Assembly (NCBI GenBank): GCA_028455995.1
Contig: JABELC010000012.1
Location: forward strand, 744,001 to 808,000
Source: Scleromitrula shiraiana
Lineage: Eukaryota; Ascomycota; Leotiomycetes; Helotiales; Sclerotiniaceae
Direction of reading: 5' to 3'
DNA length: 64,000 bases
How positions within the stretch are numbered: the stretch's first letter is position 1; each line of letters starts with the position of its first letter. This document shows positions 36,192 to 46,423 of this stretch, piece by piece. The position numbers and the translations under genes were made by a program. Below the pieces are notes generated by a model. The model was not told where the DNA came from. It made no database searches and saw only the letters and a program-made list of their open reading frames with translations.

Positions 36192-37982
36192 TTACTCATA
36201 CATCTCCTGAATGTTCTCAATAACGTCATGCTTCATCTCCTTGGTCTCCTTTTTCTCTTCCTCAATCTCCTTCTGACCTTTCTCTGTCTCCTTTTGACCT
36301 TTCTCATCAACTGACGCCTCGAACTTTTCTGTGTGACCTTCCTCAACCATCTCCTTCATCTCCTCAATTTCCTTCTCGCCTTTCTCGTCAACTATCTCCT
36401 CAAAATTATCTTTGTAATCTTCCTCGACGCTATCCTCGGCCCCTCTCTTCGATTTGTCTTTGATCTTCTCCTCAATAGCTTTCTCAATACCTTCGGTGAT
36501 GTTCTGCTCGTGCTCTTCCTCCGTATTTTCCTCGATCATTTTCTCGGTCTTTTCCTCAATAATTTTCTCGTTGTCATCTTCAGCGATCTTCTCCGTCGTC
36601 TTCTGCATATTCTCTTCTGTTTTGCCCTCCGCATCATCCTCGATAAAGGTGGACACCTTCTTCATCTTCTCACGATACTCATCAGCCTTGTCGCGATATT
36701 CATCGGCAGTGGGCTCCTTTTTATCTCCACTCAATAGCCTCAACATCGCGTCCATATCCTCCACCGAATTACTCTCGTAACCAAAGAAACTAACTTGGTG
36801 TCCATCTTCTGCAAATGCCTCTTTCAAAGAATCTAAATTCATAGATTCCTCGGTTTGGAAATCACTAGTGATGGCTACTGGTTCGTTATCTGCAATATCC
36901 CCCTTTATTGAAAACTCATCTTCGTCACCATTCGCCGATCTTGTTCTTGCATCCGTCTCCTTGTTCTCGATCTCGATGTCTGAGGATTCATCTTCGGATA
37001 AAAAATCCGACTCGGCTGCAAGCATCGACATAATCATTGAATCCGTACTAGAGGTTGTCGATAAGTTGCTCTGTAGATAAAACTCCTTGGTCCGACTACT
37101 AGCTTCTCCAAATTCATTCTCCGTATGAAATTCTTCGTCTACGCCATCCATCGACTTCGGCATTGCGCCCATACCGGGACTCTGTTGGTTGTCTGTATCA
37201 TGATGAACTTTGTCAGTCTCAAAATTCTTAGCCTCTCCCAAGTGTGAACCAAAGATCTTCGTAGTGTACTTTCTTCTTTCTCCTGTTGTTCTAAGCTCGT
37301 GAATAACATCTCTCCCCCATCGTTCTTTCAACAAAGTGTTGAAATTAAATCGTTTGAAGAATGGGAGTGGCTTGCCAACAATAGTCTCCGTATCATACTG
37401 ATCTTTAAGGGGAACAATCCAACCACCACGGAGATTGGGCTTACCTGCTAGTTGTTCGCGTGCACCTCCTCTCAAATTTGCATTCTCAAATCCTATATTT
37501 GGTGCCTGTATCAGTGGTGTCAAATCCTTGAAAGTCTCGGGATTGTTCACAACACCCCTAGGAAGATTCATCGCCTCTCTTGCAACCTCCCTAGCCAATC
37601 TAGAAGCATGGGTAGTTGACTTTTTATCATCAACAATGACCCAGTCATCTGCCTTATCACCATGGCGGAATTCGATTCCTTCTCCCGATAATGGTTTATG
37701 TGTTCCTGTAGTAGGTGCGAGTTTTCTAGAGGCTCGGCGCTGTCGACGTGGGTTGGAGGTTAAGAGCGAGGGGGTTATTTGTTCAGTCAGGTTGTAGATG
37801 AAAGCCTCGCGACGGAGAGAGGCAATACTACGTCGATTGCGGTGCCCTACATTCCCTTTAGGCGCAGGAGAAGCAGCTGAAGGAGGAGCTGGTGCACGAT
37901 TTTTGTCACCTGGTTGGGACTCGGGAAGTGGAGATGGACGAGTGTTTGGATAATGATCATTGTCCGCCATGGTCTTGAACAT
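36192..37982 (-). CDS. charged Glu/Lys-repeat hypothetical protein (596 aa)
   Basis: A single open exon. The first 130 residues are Pro/Arg-rich and disordered. Residues 100-260 look more ordered (DKADDWVIVDDKKS, NLRGGWIVPLKD, FFKRFNFNTLLKERWGRDVI). The centre is acidic, and the last 160 residues are nearly all Glu, Lys, Asp and Thr in irregular repeats (EKT..EE..EK), predicting a long charged helix. The reading frame continues as the same kind of sequence beyond the stop at 36192. The start could be Met1 or Met5 (MADNDHY, with a better context). It does not carry the LN core of the array family. Function unknown. Confidence 0.65.
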   Translation of the reverse strand: MFKTMADNDHYPNTRPSPLPESQPGDKNRAPAPPSAASPAPKGNVGHRNRRSIASLRREAFIYNLTEQITPSLLTSNPRRQRRASRKLAPTTGTHKPLSGEGIEFRHGDKADDWVIVDDKKSTTHASRLAREVAREAMNLPRGVVNNPETFKDLTPLIQAPNIGFENANLRGGAREQLAGKPNLRGGWIVPLKDQYDTETIVGKPLPFFKRFNFNTLLKERWGRDVIHELRTTGERRKYTTKIFGSHLGEAKNFETDKVHHDTDNQQSPGMGAMPKSMDGVDEEFHTENEFGEASSRTKEFYLQSNLSTTSSTDSMIMSMLAAESDFLSEDESSDIEIENKETDARTRSANGDEDEFSIKGDIADNEPVAITSDFQTEESMNLDSLKEAFAEDGHQVSFFGYESNSVEDMDAMLRLLSGDKKEPTADEYRDKADEYREKMKKVSTFIEDDAEGKTEENMQKTTEKIAEDDNEKIIEEKTEKMIEENTEEEHEQNITEGIEKAIEEKIKDKSKRGAEDSVEEDYKDNFEEIVDEKGEKEIEEMKEMVEEGHTEKFEASVDEKGQKETEKGQKEIEEEKKETKEMKHDVIENIQEMYE

Positions 37983-39151
37983 TTAAACACTTTGCTGGGT
38001 TTACGAGTATTCCGTGGTGAGGTTTTCGTGAATTGTTATTGGGGAGGCTTATGTGTAATGAAGTGGTAGAAATTCTGAAGTATTTCAATGTATCATAGAG
38101 TTCTCAGAAAAAGATGACAAAAGATAAACAAAAGGTTCAAGAGCCTCTCCCTGAGATATGCTATCAGTAAGCAACCAAAAATAATTCATACAATAGATTG
38201 ATGTAACTTTTTAATGTCCCAGTACCAAACATATATTCAATGTTTACTTATTGATTCCATGACGTTCTGTTGTCAAAACTTGCCTCTCACATATCACATA
38301 CTGCTATATTATTTGAGACAAAAGAAGGATTCAATCTGAAAGAAATAAGAGAGAATTGAATAATGATAGTTGAAAGACCAAATAGAAGAGCTATCAACAA
38401 CATCTAATCCCTGGCAAGCTAGAAAGCTCTATCATTCACTCGAAATTGAGACAAAGATGAGTCAATATTTTGCTAGATCATGAATACATGAAGACAAGAG
38501 ATTATACAGAACAATGATGGATTGAATATGTTGAATATGCTGTACAATACTATCAATTGAGTATGCTATCAAATAGTTTGAGCTTAATTTCCGGGAACTC
38601 AATCCAGATTCGAAACAAAGATACTGATGGCAATAAGATCGGCGGTCGTATTGATAATTAGTTTTCATAATTTCAATTCTAGAAAAGTTATTTAGTTCAT
38701 TTCAAGAACTACTTTGAACGATTTATTGTATCTCCGCAAAGGAAGTGTGCAGCAAAACATTGCAATCACGGAAAAAGCAGAAGAAATTATGATTTTAAAA
38801 ATTATCGTCCAAATTTGAACTATGTCTGGTTCACATAGCTATAAGAAAGACAATGATATATCCAGCATTCCAGACTTTAAATCGAGTTAGATAACCTTAA
38901 AAAAGACCAAATCATCATCCTAATACTAGTACTCATTTATCTTCTCTACTTCCCGAGTTCCAACCAAGTGGCACAAATCGTGTACCAATTCTTTTTGCAT
39001 CTGAAGAGAATTCAGAGTATTGCTATCGACATAGTATCGTCTCTTTTCGTCATAGGGCTTTTATCTAAAATTTGATATAACAAGGTAGCCCCTCACTTTT
39101 GACCTCCAAATGTTCGAATTCACCAACTCTAGATTGGGCCCTCCAATTTCC
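37983..39151. other. intergenic region
   Basis: About 1.2 kb with no supported gene. The 68-codon - strand ORF at 38462-38668 has no recognisable features. The promoter of the 596-aa gene lies at the left end. Confidence 0.5.
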
Positions 39152-39421
39152 TTATTCTTTCTGGAGCCTCAATCCAAGGCGGCACTTGTCTTCTTCGCTT
39201 AACTTTTCAACCATGTCTTGAACTTTCCCTGCATTAACATCATCTCCCATCGCAAGGAGTTTCATTAATACACCGTCTCGCCCCTCAATTTCTCCTTTGT
39301 CATACCCAAACTTCCAGTTACTCTTCCCCGACAAATATATCCCGAAGAAAGCGATTACTATCATAGCCATTATCCAAAGAGACAAAAACTCAACAAATTC
39401 ACGCCATTTAATGGTAGCCAT
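39152..39421 (-). CDS. small single-span membrane protein (89 aa), hypothetical
   Basis: A single exon. Residues 12-31 (FLSLWIMAMIVIAFFGIYLS) form one clear transmembrane helix. A soluble, charged, probably helical tail of about 55 residues follows (DKGEIEGRDG, VQDMVEKLSEEDKCRLGLRL). The composition is protein-like and the start context (GCCATAATGGC region) is acceptable. I do not recognise a family; mitochondrial inner-membrane small proteins have a similar shape, but that is only analogy. A solo LTR lies 37 bp upstream of the start codon, so its promoter has been displaced or replaced. Confidence 0.5.
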   Translation of the reverse strand: MATIKWREFVEFLSLWIMAMIVIAFFGIYLSGKSNWKFGYDKGEIEGRDGVLMKLLAMGDDVNAGKVQDMVEKLSEEDKCRLGLRLQKE

Positions 39422-39458
39422 AACGTCTTCGTCACCGAACTGTGGAACTCTGGTTTGG

Positions 39459-39640
39459 TGTCACAAAATGATATATCATGTGATCATGTGATCACATGAT
39501 CATTTTTAGGTGATCAACTGGATATGATCAAGAATGCTCTGCACCTTTAGCGTTATATTATAGTATATACAGAGGGAGCTTCGCTCCTGTTTAGATAGAT
39601 CAATTAACAAGTTCTTGACTATGCTCCTTTTTGTGTGACA
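39459..39640 (+). mobile_element. solo LTR, 182 bp
   Basis: It begins TGTCACA and ends TGTGACA, perfect 7-bp inverted termini with TG..CA ends. Flanking 5-mers are TTTGG and TTTAG, a target-site duplication with one transition. The inside contains a 22-bp perfect palindrome (39481-39502) and a GGAGC-TTC-GCTCC hairpin. Its 3' part resembles the element at 19778-20100. It is inserted directly upstream of the 89-aa ORF. Confidence 0.65.
39481..39502. repeat. 22-bp perfect palindrome inside the solo LTR
   Basis: TGATCATGTGA followed by its exact reverse complement, built from overlapping TGATCA and CATGTG/CACATG units. Confidence 0.9.
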
Positions 39641-41107
39641 TTTAGGGAAGTGAGTGACAAATATAATCTCCCGATGAAGAACGCACGAAATTTTCGAGAA
39701 TGGTAAGGGGGTTTCCGGTGATATTGGATTCTATGTATATTTTGAAAGAGTTCTTCATCTTGTTTGTAAGTTACCGAGTATTCTTTTAAATGGTCTCAGA
39801 ATTCAATCGCAATGTTGTATGTTCTTTTTCTAAGAAAGAATATTAATTTGCATTCAGTGCAGATATGTATGTGTCGGATTAGTCATTACCGGACTTGGCG
39901 ATGAGTAAGCTCGGTAGTGGAATTGTTTTTATTAATACCATCATTAGTCTGTACTAGCAGTATACTAAGAATTACCGGTCGGGGCTGGCTTCGAGAAGGG
40001 GGACTCGGACGGAGTGATTATAGGAAGCGAGGTTGGTGGATAGAGGACTTTTGTTGGGGTTAGAATTATTACTCACTGGCATAAATAGGATGTTGATAAA
40101 TAACGATGGATAAGAATTCTACTTTATTGATTTAATTTTGATGTATATCAAAAGCTGGGGGAATGTAATTTAACGTGTGCGGACTTGTGTTTTATATATT
40201 GGACCTAAGAGCTCGCTTAAACCTTGACTAGATCTTGTAAGACTAGTCCAATTAGCATTATTTAAAAAGCCGGCACCACCAGCATTCTTTATACAAACTA
40301 CATATTTTAGAAGAGTGCAAGTACCAGTGCATTACATGAGCTTATATAAATTTACCTTCTACTTACAATTCGCAATTAATATATAGAATTGGAGAATATA
40401 CTACGACCCTACATATAAACATGCTGTCATTGATAATGTAGAATCTACGCATACAGTCTAGTTATAGAGCTACCCCGCGGTCCATACGAAACTATTCTCG
40501 TAGTTGTTTACCCCGGGAAAAAAATCTATACTGAGTGAACAGTATATTCCATCAAATTAAGTTTTCTAAGTTTTTATCTGTCGTCATTGCCAAGACTGAA
40601 TCATCTTTCCGAGTACAGAGACGCTAATAAATCGCGTAGATAGCGAGAAATTCTGGAAATTTCGAACATAGTAAGATTCGCATGTAAATTTCGTGATACT
40701 GCAGTTTCCCAAGACAAGTTCAATCTTTGGATATATATGAGAGAATGAACAACAAGACTTAGGTGTGCTTTAGTATGGTCCGTATAGCTTCAGTAATGCA
40801 TACTGGCGTTGAGAAGACTTTTTCTCGCTTAAGGTTTGCTTGGCTCGAAGCTAGGAGAATAATAACCAATTTAGTCTGATGCCCATACCTTAAGAACTCA
40901 GAAGTGCGAGGCAACCTAGTGTACACTCGGCCTGGAATGTTAGAACAAGTTTAACATTTTTGCAATTTTCAACCTTAGAAAAGAGGAAGTTGCCCAAGCA
41001 TTGATAAACCATCACATGAAAAAAGTTGATAATTTAAGCCTTCAGAGATACAATAGCCAAAAATAATCTACATTTCTACAAGCCGCGCCATGCTAATTAT
41101 ACTTTAT
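39641..41107. other. intergenic region
   Basis: No supported gene in about 1.5 kb. A short + strand reading frame at 40774-40960, with one internal TGA, reads HTGVEKTFSRLRFAWLEARR and then CPYLKNS. It faintly recalls the C-terminal end of hAT transposases. The right end should contain the 3' UTR of the glucosyltransferase gene. Confidence 0.45.
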
Positions 41108-44100
41108 CTATAGCTCATCCTTTTTCGTCTTCGTATGCACGACTTCCTCAAGAGTTTTACTCTTAGTATTCTTTGCCTCTCCAGTACCACTAGAGCCCTT
41201 TCTCTTTTTATCCACCGCAGCAATCTCATCATCGTATACCGTCCATTCTGGAACCTGTCTCCTAGCTCTATCCAATTTCGGTTCTTTCGTCAAAGGATTA
41301 TTACACAAATCGATTGTTCTCGCTTCCTTCAAACTCTCGTCACTGCACCAGGTTTCACACCACAACCATTCCTGCGGTAGACTGTGGATGGGAAGTACAG
41401 CTTGCATATGATTAGGAAGGTCCTGGTCCAGATTCGAGAGACTGTTTGGATCAGCAGAAAGTGATTGATATTGTTGACGCAGGCGATCCCCAGCGGCGAT
41501 TTGGCGGAAACGGTGTAGATCGACGACATATAGAGCACTAATATGGTAGGGAAGACCTCGAAGGAACTTCTCCCAATATCCTTGCTTCCAAAAGCGGAAA
41601 CCTTCCATCTCAGTGCGACTGTCACACATGGGTGTAAAGCCGTACGGTGCACCCTGCAAGTCATGATTCACAAGATCAATCATATCAGTGCGAACAATCT
41701 GATCAGCATCGACGAATATGACTTTATCGAGAGACAATGGAAACAAAACATCCAAGAAGAGAATCTTATAGCCCCAGATTTCACGTTGCTTTTCAGTCTG
41801 TCCCCGAAGCCAGTGAGGCCATTTGTATGTTACCATCTCATACTTGAAACCGTATTCTGCGGCAAGATGAGGAATAAAATCTTTGAACGATGGCGAGAGA
41901 AACTGCTCGATGAACCAAAATTTGACGGTATGCTTCGTGTTTTTCATGACACTGACCATCATGATGTTCAACATTCGCTCGTATAAGTGCCCACTGGCGA
42001 CAGAGAAGATATTAATCTCCGCGTGTACCTCTTTTGAAACTGCCGTCTTAGACTTGCCACCGAGAATTCCCTGAGCAAAGTTAAGCCCACGAGATACATA
42101 ATCCATGGCCGAGTCAGTCTTTGACTCGAGAACATCTTCCGTTTCCATGCCTGGCTTGCGTGAGAGACGAGGGTAGAGCGTGACACCTTGAAAACTAATC
42201 AAGGCTAATTCGGTTGATTCGTCACCAGGGACGGGTATCCATCCCTTCGAGCCCATGCTATCAATGTTGTATATTTCTGAGCTTCTTCCCTCTTTTAGAT
42301 CGATCTTGTAGAATCCTGGATTTGCCTTGAATTGAAAATACCCGATATTAGACATGATGATAGTATCAGCAGAATGAGGATTTCGCTCTGTTCCGAGAAT
42401 GAGTTGGGCTCCACGTGGAGGGCTGCCAGTAGGAAGTTCGCGCGAATGACCTTCAATGAGAATATGTTCGAGTTCATAAAGGGCATCAACATCTGATTTA
42501 ATTGAACTCAACTTGATATTGTCCAAGTCTTGAATAGATACTTTTGGTGCAACCAACCATGCAGGCGGTATGTCCAGTTTGACAGTCAATAAGGCTTCCT
42601 GTGGCACACCAGTATAGGAAGCACCTGGATTAATCAGATTGCCCGCCTTATCGAAGTTGGGTTTTGAATCGAGTACGTATCGGTAGAAGCGCTTGATTGG
42701 AAGTTCTTGAAGACGATCTTTGGGGTTGAGGAACATCTTAAGGTAAACTCCCTCAAGTTCAGAAATGACTTTCAAGATGGGAACCCATTTTTGCCCTTGC
42801 TCACTAGCTGGATCAATGGCAACCGTAAGATGAATAGTTGCGGTGCTCGAATCTCCAGATTCGATTGCTGTATAAGAAGAATTCCAAACATCGAATGCAC
42901 TGGTTCTGGCGGATGGGGCTTGTTCAAAGATACCATCTGGAGAATCAGATGCAGTTGATATCGCCACCATTGAGGATATTTTGGCAGCTGTCAGAGGATC
43001 AGTGGCCTTATCCGATAAGCCAAGAGCTGTCAAGGCGGCATAAGCTGGGGCTATGCGCTTGATTCGTTCATAAGATACTAGTTGCTCAAAATCGTCCAGG
43101 TTGATCTCGGTGTCCGGAGGTACTGGTCCTACCAACCTTCCATTGAGCAGGATACCGCTCTGACCTGGGCTGAGAGAAACGGACTTAATTAATGCCCGTG
43201 TACTCTGCCAAAAGTCACGCGCGGAATTCAGGATAGAATCATCTTGGCTGAACGCTTCGGATTCTAGGACTGAGTTCAGATCATTGATATTCTCGAATGG
43301 TGCATGCGACCTTTTCTGGAGGTCTGCAAACAGATGGGCGCTGACTCCGGAATATACTTCTGCGGTGGCAGGGTTGTGTACAATTATGAGTTCAAGAGAA
43401 GACGCAGATTCTCGAAATTTTGCTGCAGAAAGAAGAAGTTTTCGACCTCTTTCAGACGACAGATCTGCTATTAATACCATATGAGCCCAGTCATCTTTCA
43501 CTGCCGATGAGTCTGCTTTGATTACTGGTAATTTTGAAAGCACATCTGCATGCAATTTGACGAGATTATTGACATTAAATAGCTTAAGGTTCTTGTCATT
43601 CTCTGGGACAATAAGAGCATTTCTTCTTGCGGTTGCTTGGGAGAGAAAGAAGTCGGGAATGTAAGAATCTTGTGTGAAGAGTTCGTTATAGACACCATGT
43701 TGAATAGTTTGCAAGTCTGTTGTGAGTCGTCCGACCATGGCCTGGAGCCAGCCATCCTCGCGAGGAAGTGCGATACCATCTACAAAGATTGGAGGAAACT
43801 CTCCGTCTGCGGAAAGTCTGGTGGCCCAGCGTCTACAAGCATTGATCTGACCATCGTAACCATCCGAGGCAAGTAAATCTTCGAAAGAACTTGCAACCTT
43901 GTCAGGTCGAGGTTTGCGTCCCTCAATGGCAGCTGCAAAAGCCTCCTTGGTGGGGTGTGCAACACGTCCCAAAATTGAAGATTCAAGATAGGCTATTGCG
44001 CCGGCAAGTCCATAGGTCTCTAATAAATGATATATAACCTTCGCTTGAGTCGTTGCTTCTGGTGATGTTGTAATGGGGACGAGTCCGATATGAAGTACTA

Positions 44101-45679
44101 GCTTTCGTTTGACGAAACTGGCTAATGTTTCAGCAACCAATGCAATATCCTCGGGGGTGCTAAAATCCACTGGTAGAACTAAAGTAAAGATCTCTTTGCG
44201 AACAGATGGCAATTGGCCAGGATACGTTCTTTGCAATAAAGCACCGAGAGATGAAGGAAACTCCGCGTAGCGTTTGTCCTTCTCAATATCATTCAGCCAC
44301 ATGATTACACCTCCACCTTCTATATCATCCCTCCAGTCGTACCGCGGGGCATCGTCGTCGCTTTTTGCGTTAGAGATAATAGAGTGAGAAAGTAATTGGA
44401 CGGCTTCAGGGCCAGTCAACCCGAGCTCGCGAACATCGCCAATAAGTTTTCTCTCCTTCCGTAGTATCTCAAGCATATTAATTGCGTCGATTTGACGTTC
44501 AGTCATCTGGACACCATTGATCCACCATACATTGAGTCCGGCAGGAACCAATTGGCGACGATTATAACTATGCTCAGCAAGAAAGTTCTCTGACGTGTTA
44601 TGTGACGCTATAGCACTAGAATATTTCGGAAAGTCTTGTGTGAGTTTAATCAACGAATCGAATGGGTTCTCACTCTGCATGATAAAACTCGAAGCTTTAA
44701 CGCCGAGAGAAGCTAACTCCGAGGTCGACAGAGGCTTCAAATCAGCAACCTCCTCATCTTCGAACTTTACTTTAGTCTCGGTAGCAACTTTAGGGGCCTC
44801 CTCATCTTCGTTCCGGTCATCGATCACGATATAATCAGTTCGCTTTAAAGCCAACTCCACGCCATAACCTGGAATGACAAGAGGTTTATTTGAGGCAGAA
44901 TCAAGGGGTTTCCTATGTCGGAGACGGTATGATGTCTTCCCCTCACGAGCAGTTTTTACGAGAGTTTTGTGAAAATGGGCGAAGGAAGGCGATGTTATAT
45001 CAGCATATAATATAGAATGTGGTCCTGCAAGATTTCCAAGGACATAATCAAAAGGTAATTCTTGTGTTTGGCTACAAATTGAGTATCAGCTCCTGAACAA
45101 ACCGAATTAAATATCCAAGTACTCACAAGCTACCAGTAACATCCCCATGCGGCTCGTCTAATTTTGGGGAACAATATTGCTTCCCCTCAAACAATACCCA
45201 GGCAGGACATGATAAATCCTCCTCGATCTTCACGGACGGCTCTGCAGCAGTATGATAATATTGAAATTGTGCTTCGATACGAGGAGCAGCTACTCTCATC
45301 GATAATGCTAATTGGTATGATGAGAGTGTCTCTGAATCCGCCATATGGCCATCGTCCCTTAGAACCTGTATAAACTTCTCGTACAACTCTTTATCGGTGG
45401 ATGTTTTTGCAAAGTATCCGTCTGCAATTCTATCGAGCAAAGGGAAATATGAGGAAGCATTTTCATAACCTGCTGTTTCTCTGATCTGAATCAGTATCAA
45501 TAAGATATGATTAGGAATAAGCCTGGAACATACAATAATTCAATAAGATACGGTGCAGCGGAGAATGAAGTCTGCAAACCAACATTGATGGACGGGCTGG
45601 CAGTAACACAAATAGAATGAAGGTAAGTAGACGCCAATAGAGCACCTGTAAGTCCCCATGGCAATTTGATACCTCCCAT
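41108..45679 (-). CDS. UDP-glucose:glycoprotein glucosyltransferase (UGGT, GT24)
   Basis: UGGT re-glucosylates misfolded N-glycoproteins in the ER lumen so that they return to calnexin. Exons are 45534-45679, 45127-45480 and 41108-45071, giving 1487 aa, normal for UGGT. The N-terminal MGGIKLPWGLTGALLASTYL region is a signal peptide. Then come the thioredoxin-like folding-sensor repeats (SPSINVGLQTSFSAAPYLIE, YGVELALKRTDYIVIDDRNE) and the C-terminal GT24 catalytic domain starting INIFSVASGHLYERML. The metal-binding DxD lies in FVDADQIVR (about residue 1285), and NLDQDLPNHMQ and WLWCETWC match the conserved end. The last four residues are KDEL, an ER-retrieval signal. It is divergent from the alpha-COP gene, with 744 bp between start codons. 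Identification is secure. Confidence 0.95.
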
Positions 45680-46423
45680 CTCGAGTAGTATCACTCGTGA
45701 AGCTCGGTGAGTAGTTATAATAGTTTCGTGTATTTCTCAAAGAAACTTCCCTTGAGCATTTAATGAGGTCTGTAATAACAAACCAACGCCTTAAGAGGCT
45801 TCACTTCATCCGCGAATTAGAGTAGAAATCAGATTAGAGGAACATGAATTAATTTCGGAACGCAATTAACAAGGAAATCTTCATAAAGTAAACACGTTCG
45901 AGTTGAAACGGTAACAACTCGAGTTATATACCCACGTACATAAAATCCGAATCTCTTATGAAAGGCAAGGCTGAAAGGAACTGACGTCTGCTTTAAGGGA
46001 CACATTTCCACAAATTTTGGTGCTACAATGAAACTCCTAACAAGGGTAGTACATCCAAGTCAACCAATTAGATAGCACATAGGTCTTTGTGGCTGGTAAA
46101 GCTTTCTGCTTCAATATGGTAGCCTCGCTCTAGCCTTCTGCATTTTAGTATGCCCCAGAATTATTGATTATTGATGCCTTAATTTATGGGAAATCGCAAC
46201 GTATTTCGATTCAAAGACCATAGCTGGAGGTATTCATCTGTCCATGAATACTTTCTAATTTCACACAAACAACTCATCATACTTCGTTCTCTTAATTCCC
46301 TTCTTCCTAAATTCTGCGATACCGTTTAAGCTGTTTTGAACATAGGAAAACAGTCAATTATCTTCTACTATTTAATTCATGCGCGAAGCCTAGGGCTGTT
46401 CGTTATTCGAAGCGTCGGTCAAC
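45680..46423. promoter_or_regulatory. shared divergent promoter of UGGT and alpha-COP genes
   Basis: The 744 bp between the two start codons must carry both promoters. A CRE/bZIP-type TGACGTC core lies at 45982-45988. Sites of this kind are bound by ATF/CREB- and Hac1-related bZIP factors. Whether it acts in the unfolded-protein response is inference. Confidence 0.55.

Noticed and set aside
36333..36780. Two + strand ORFs opposite the Glu/Lys-repeat gene that look membrane-like (Leu/Phe-rich)
   Set aside because: They are the antisense of GAA/AAG repeats, which always reads as Leu/Phe/Ser. The - strand frame is the longer one and has a start.
36192..37982. Glu/Lys-repeat gene as a seventh array paralogue
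   Set aside because: The FNFNTLLKERWGRDV stretch only superficially resembles the LN core. There is no SANT-like domain and no PDPSKF block.
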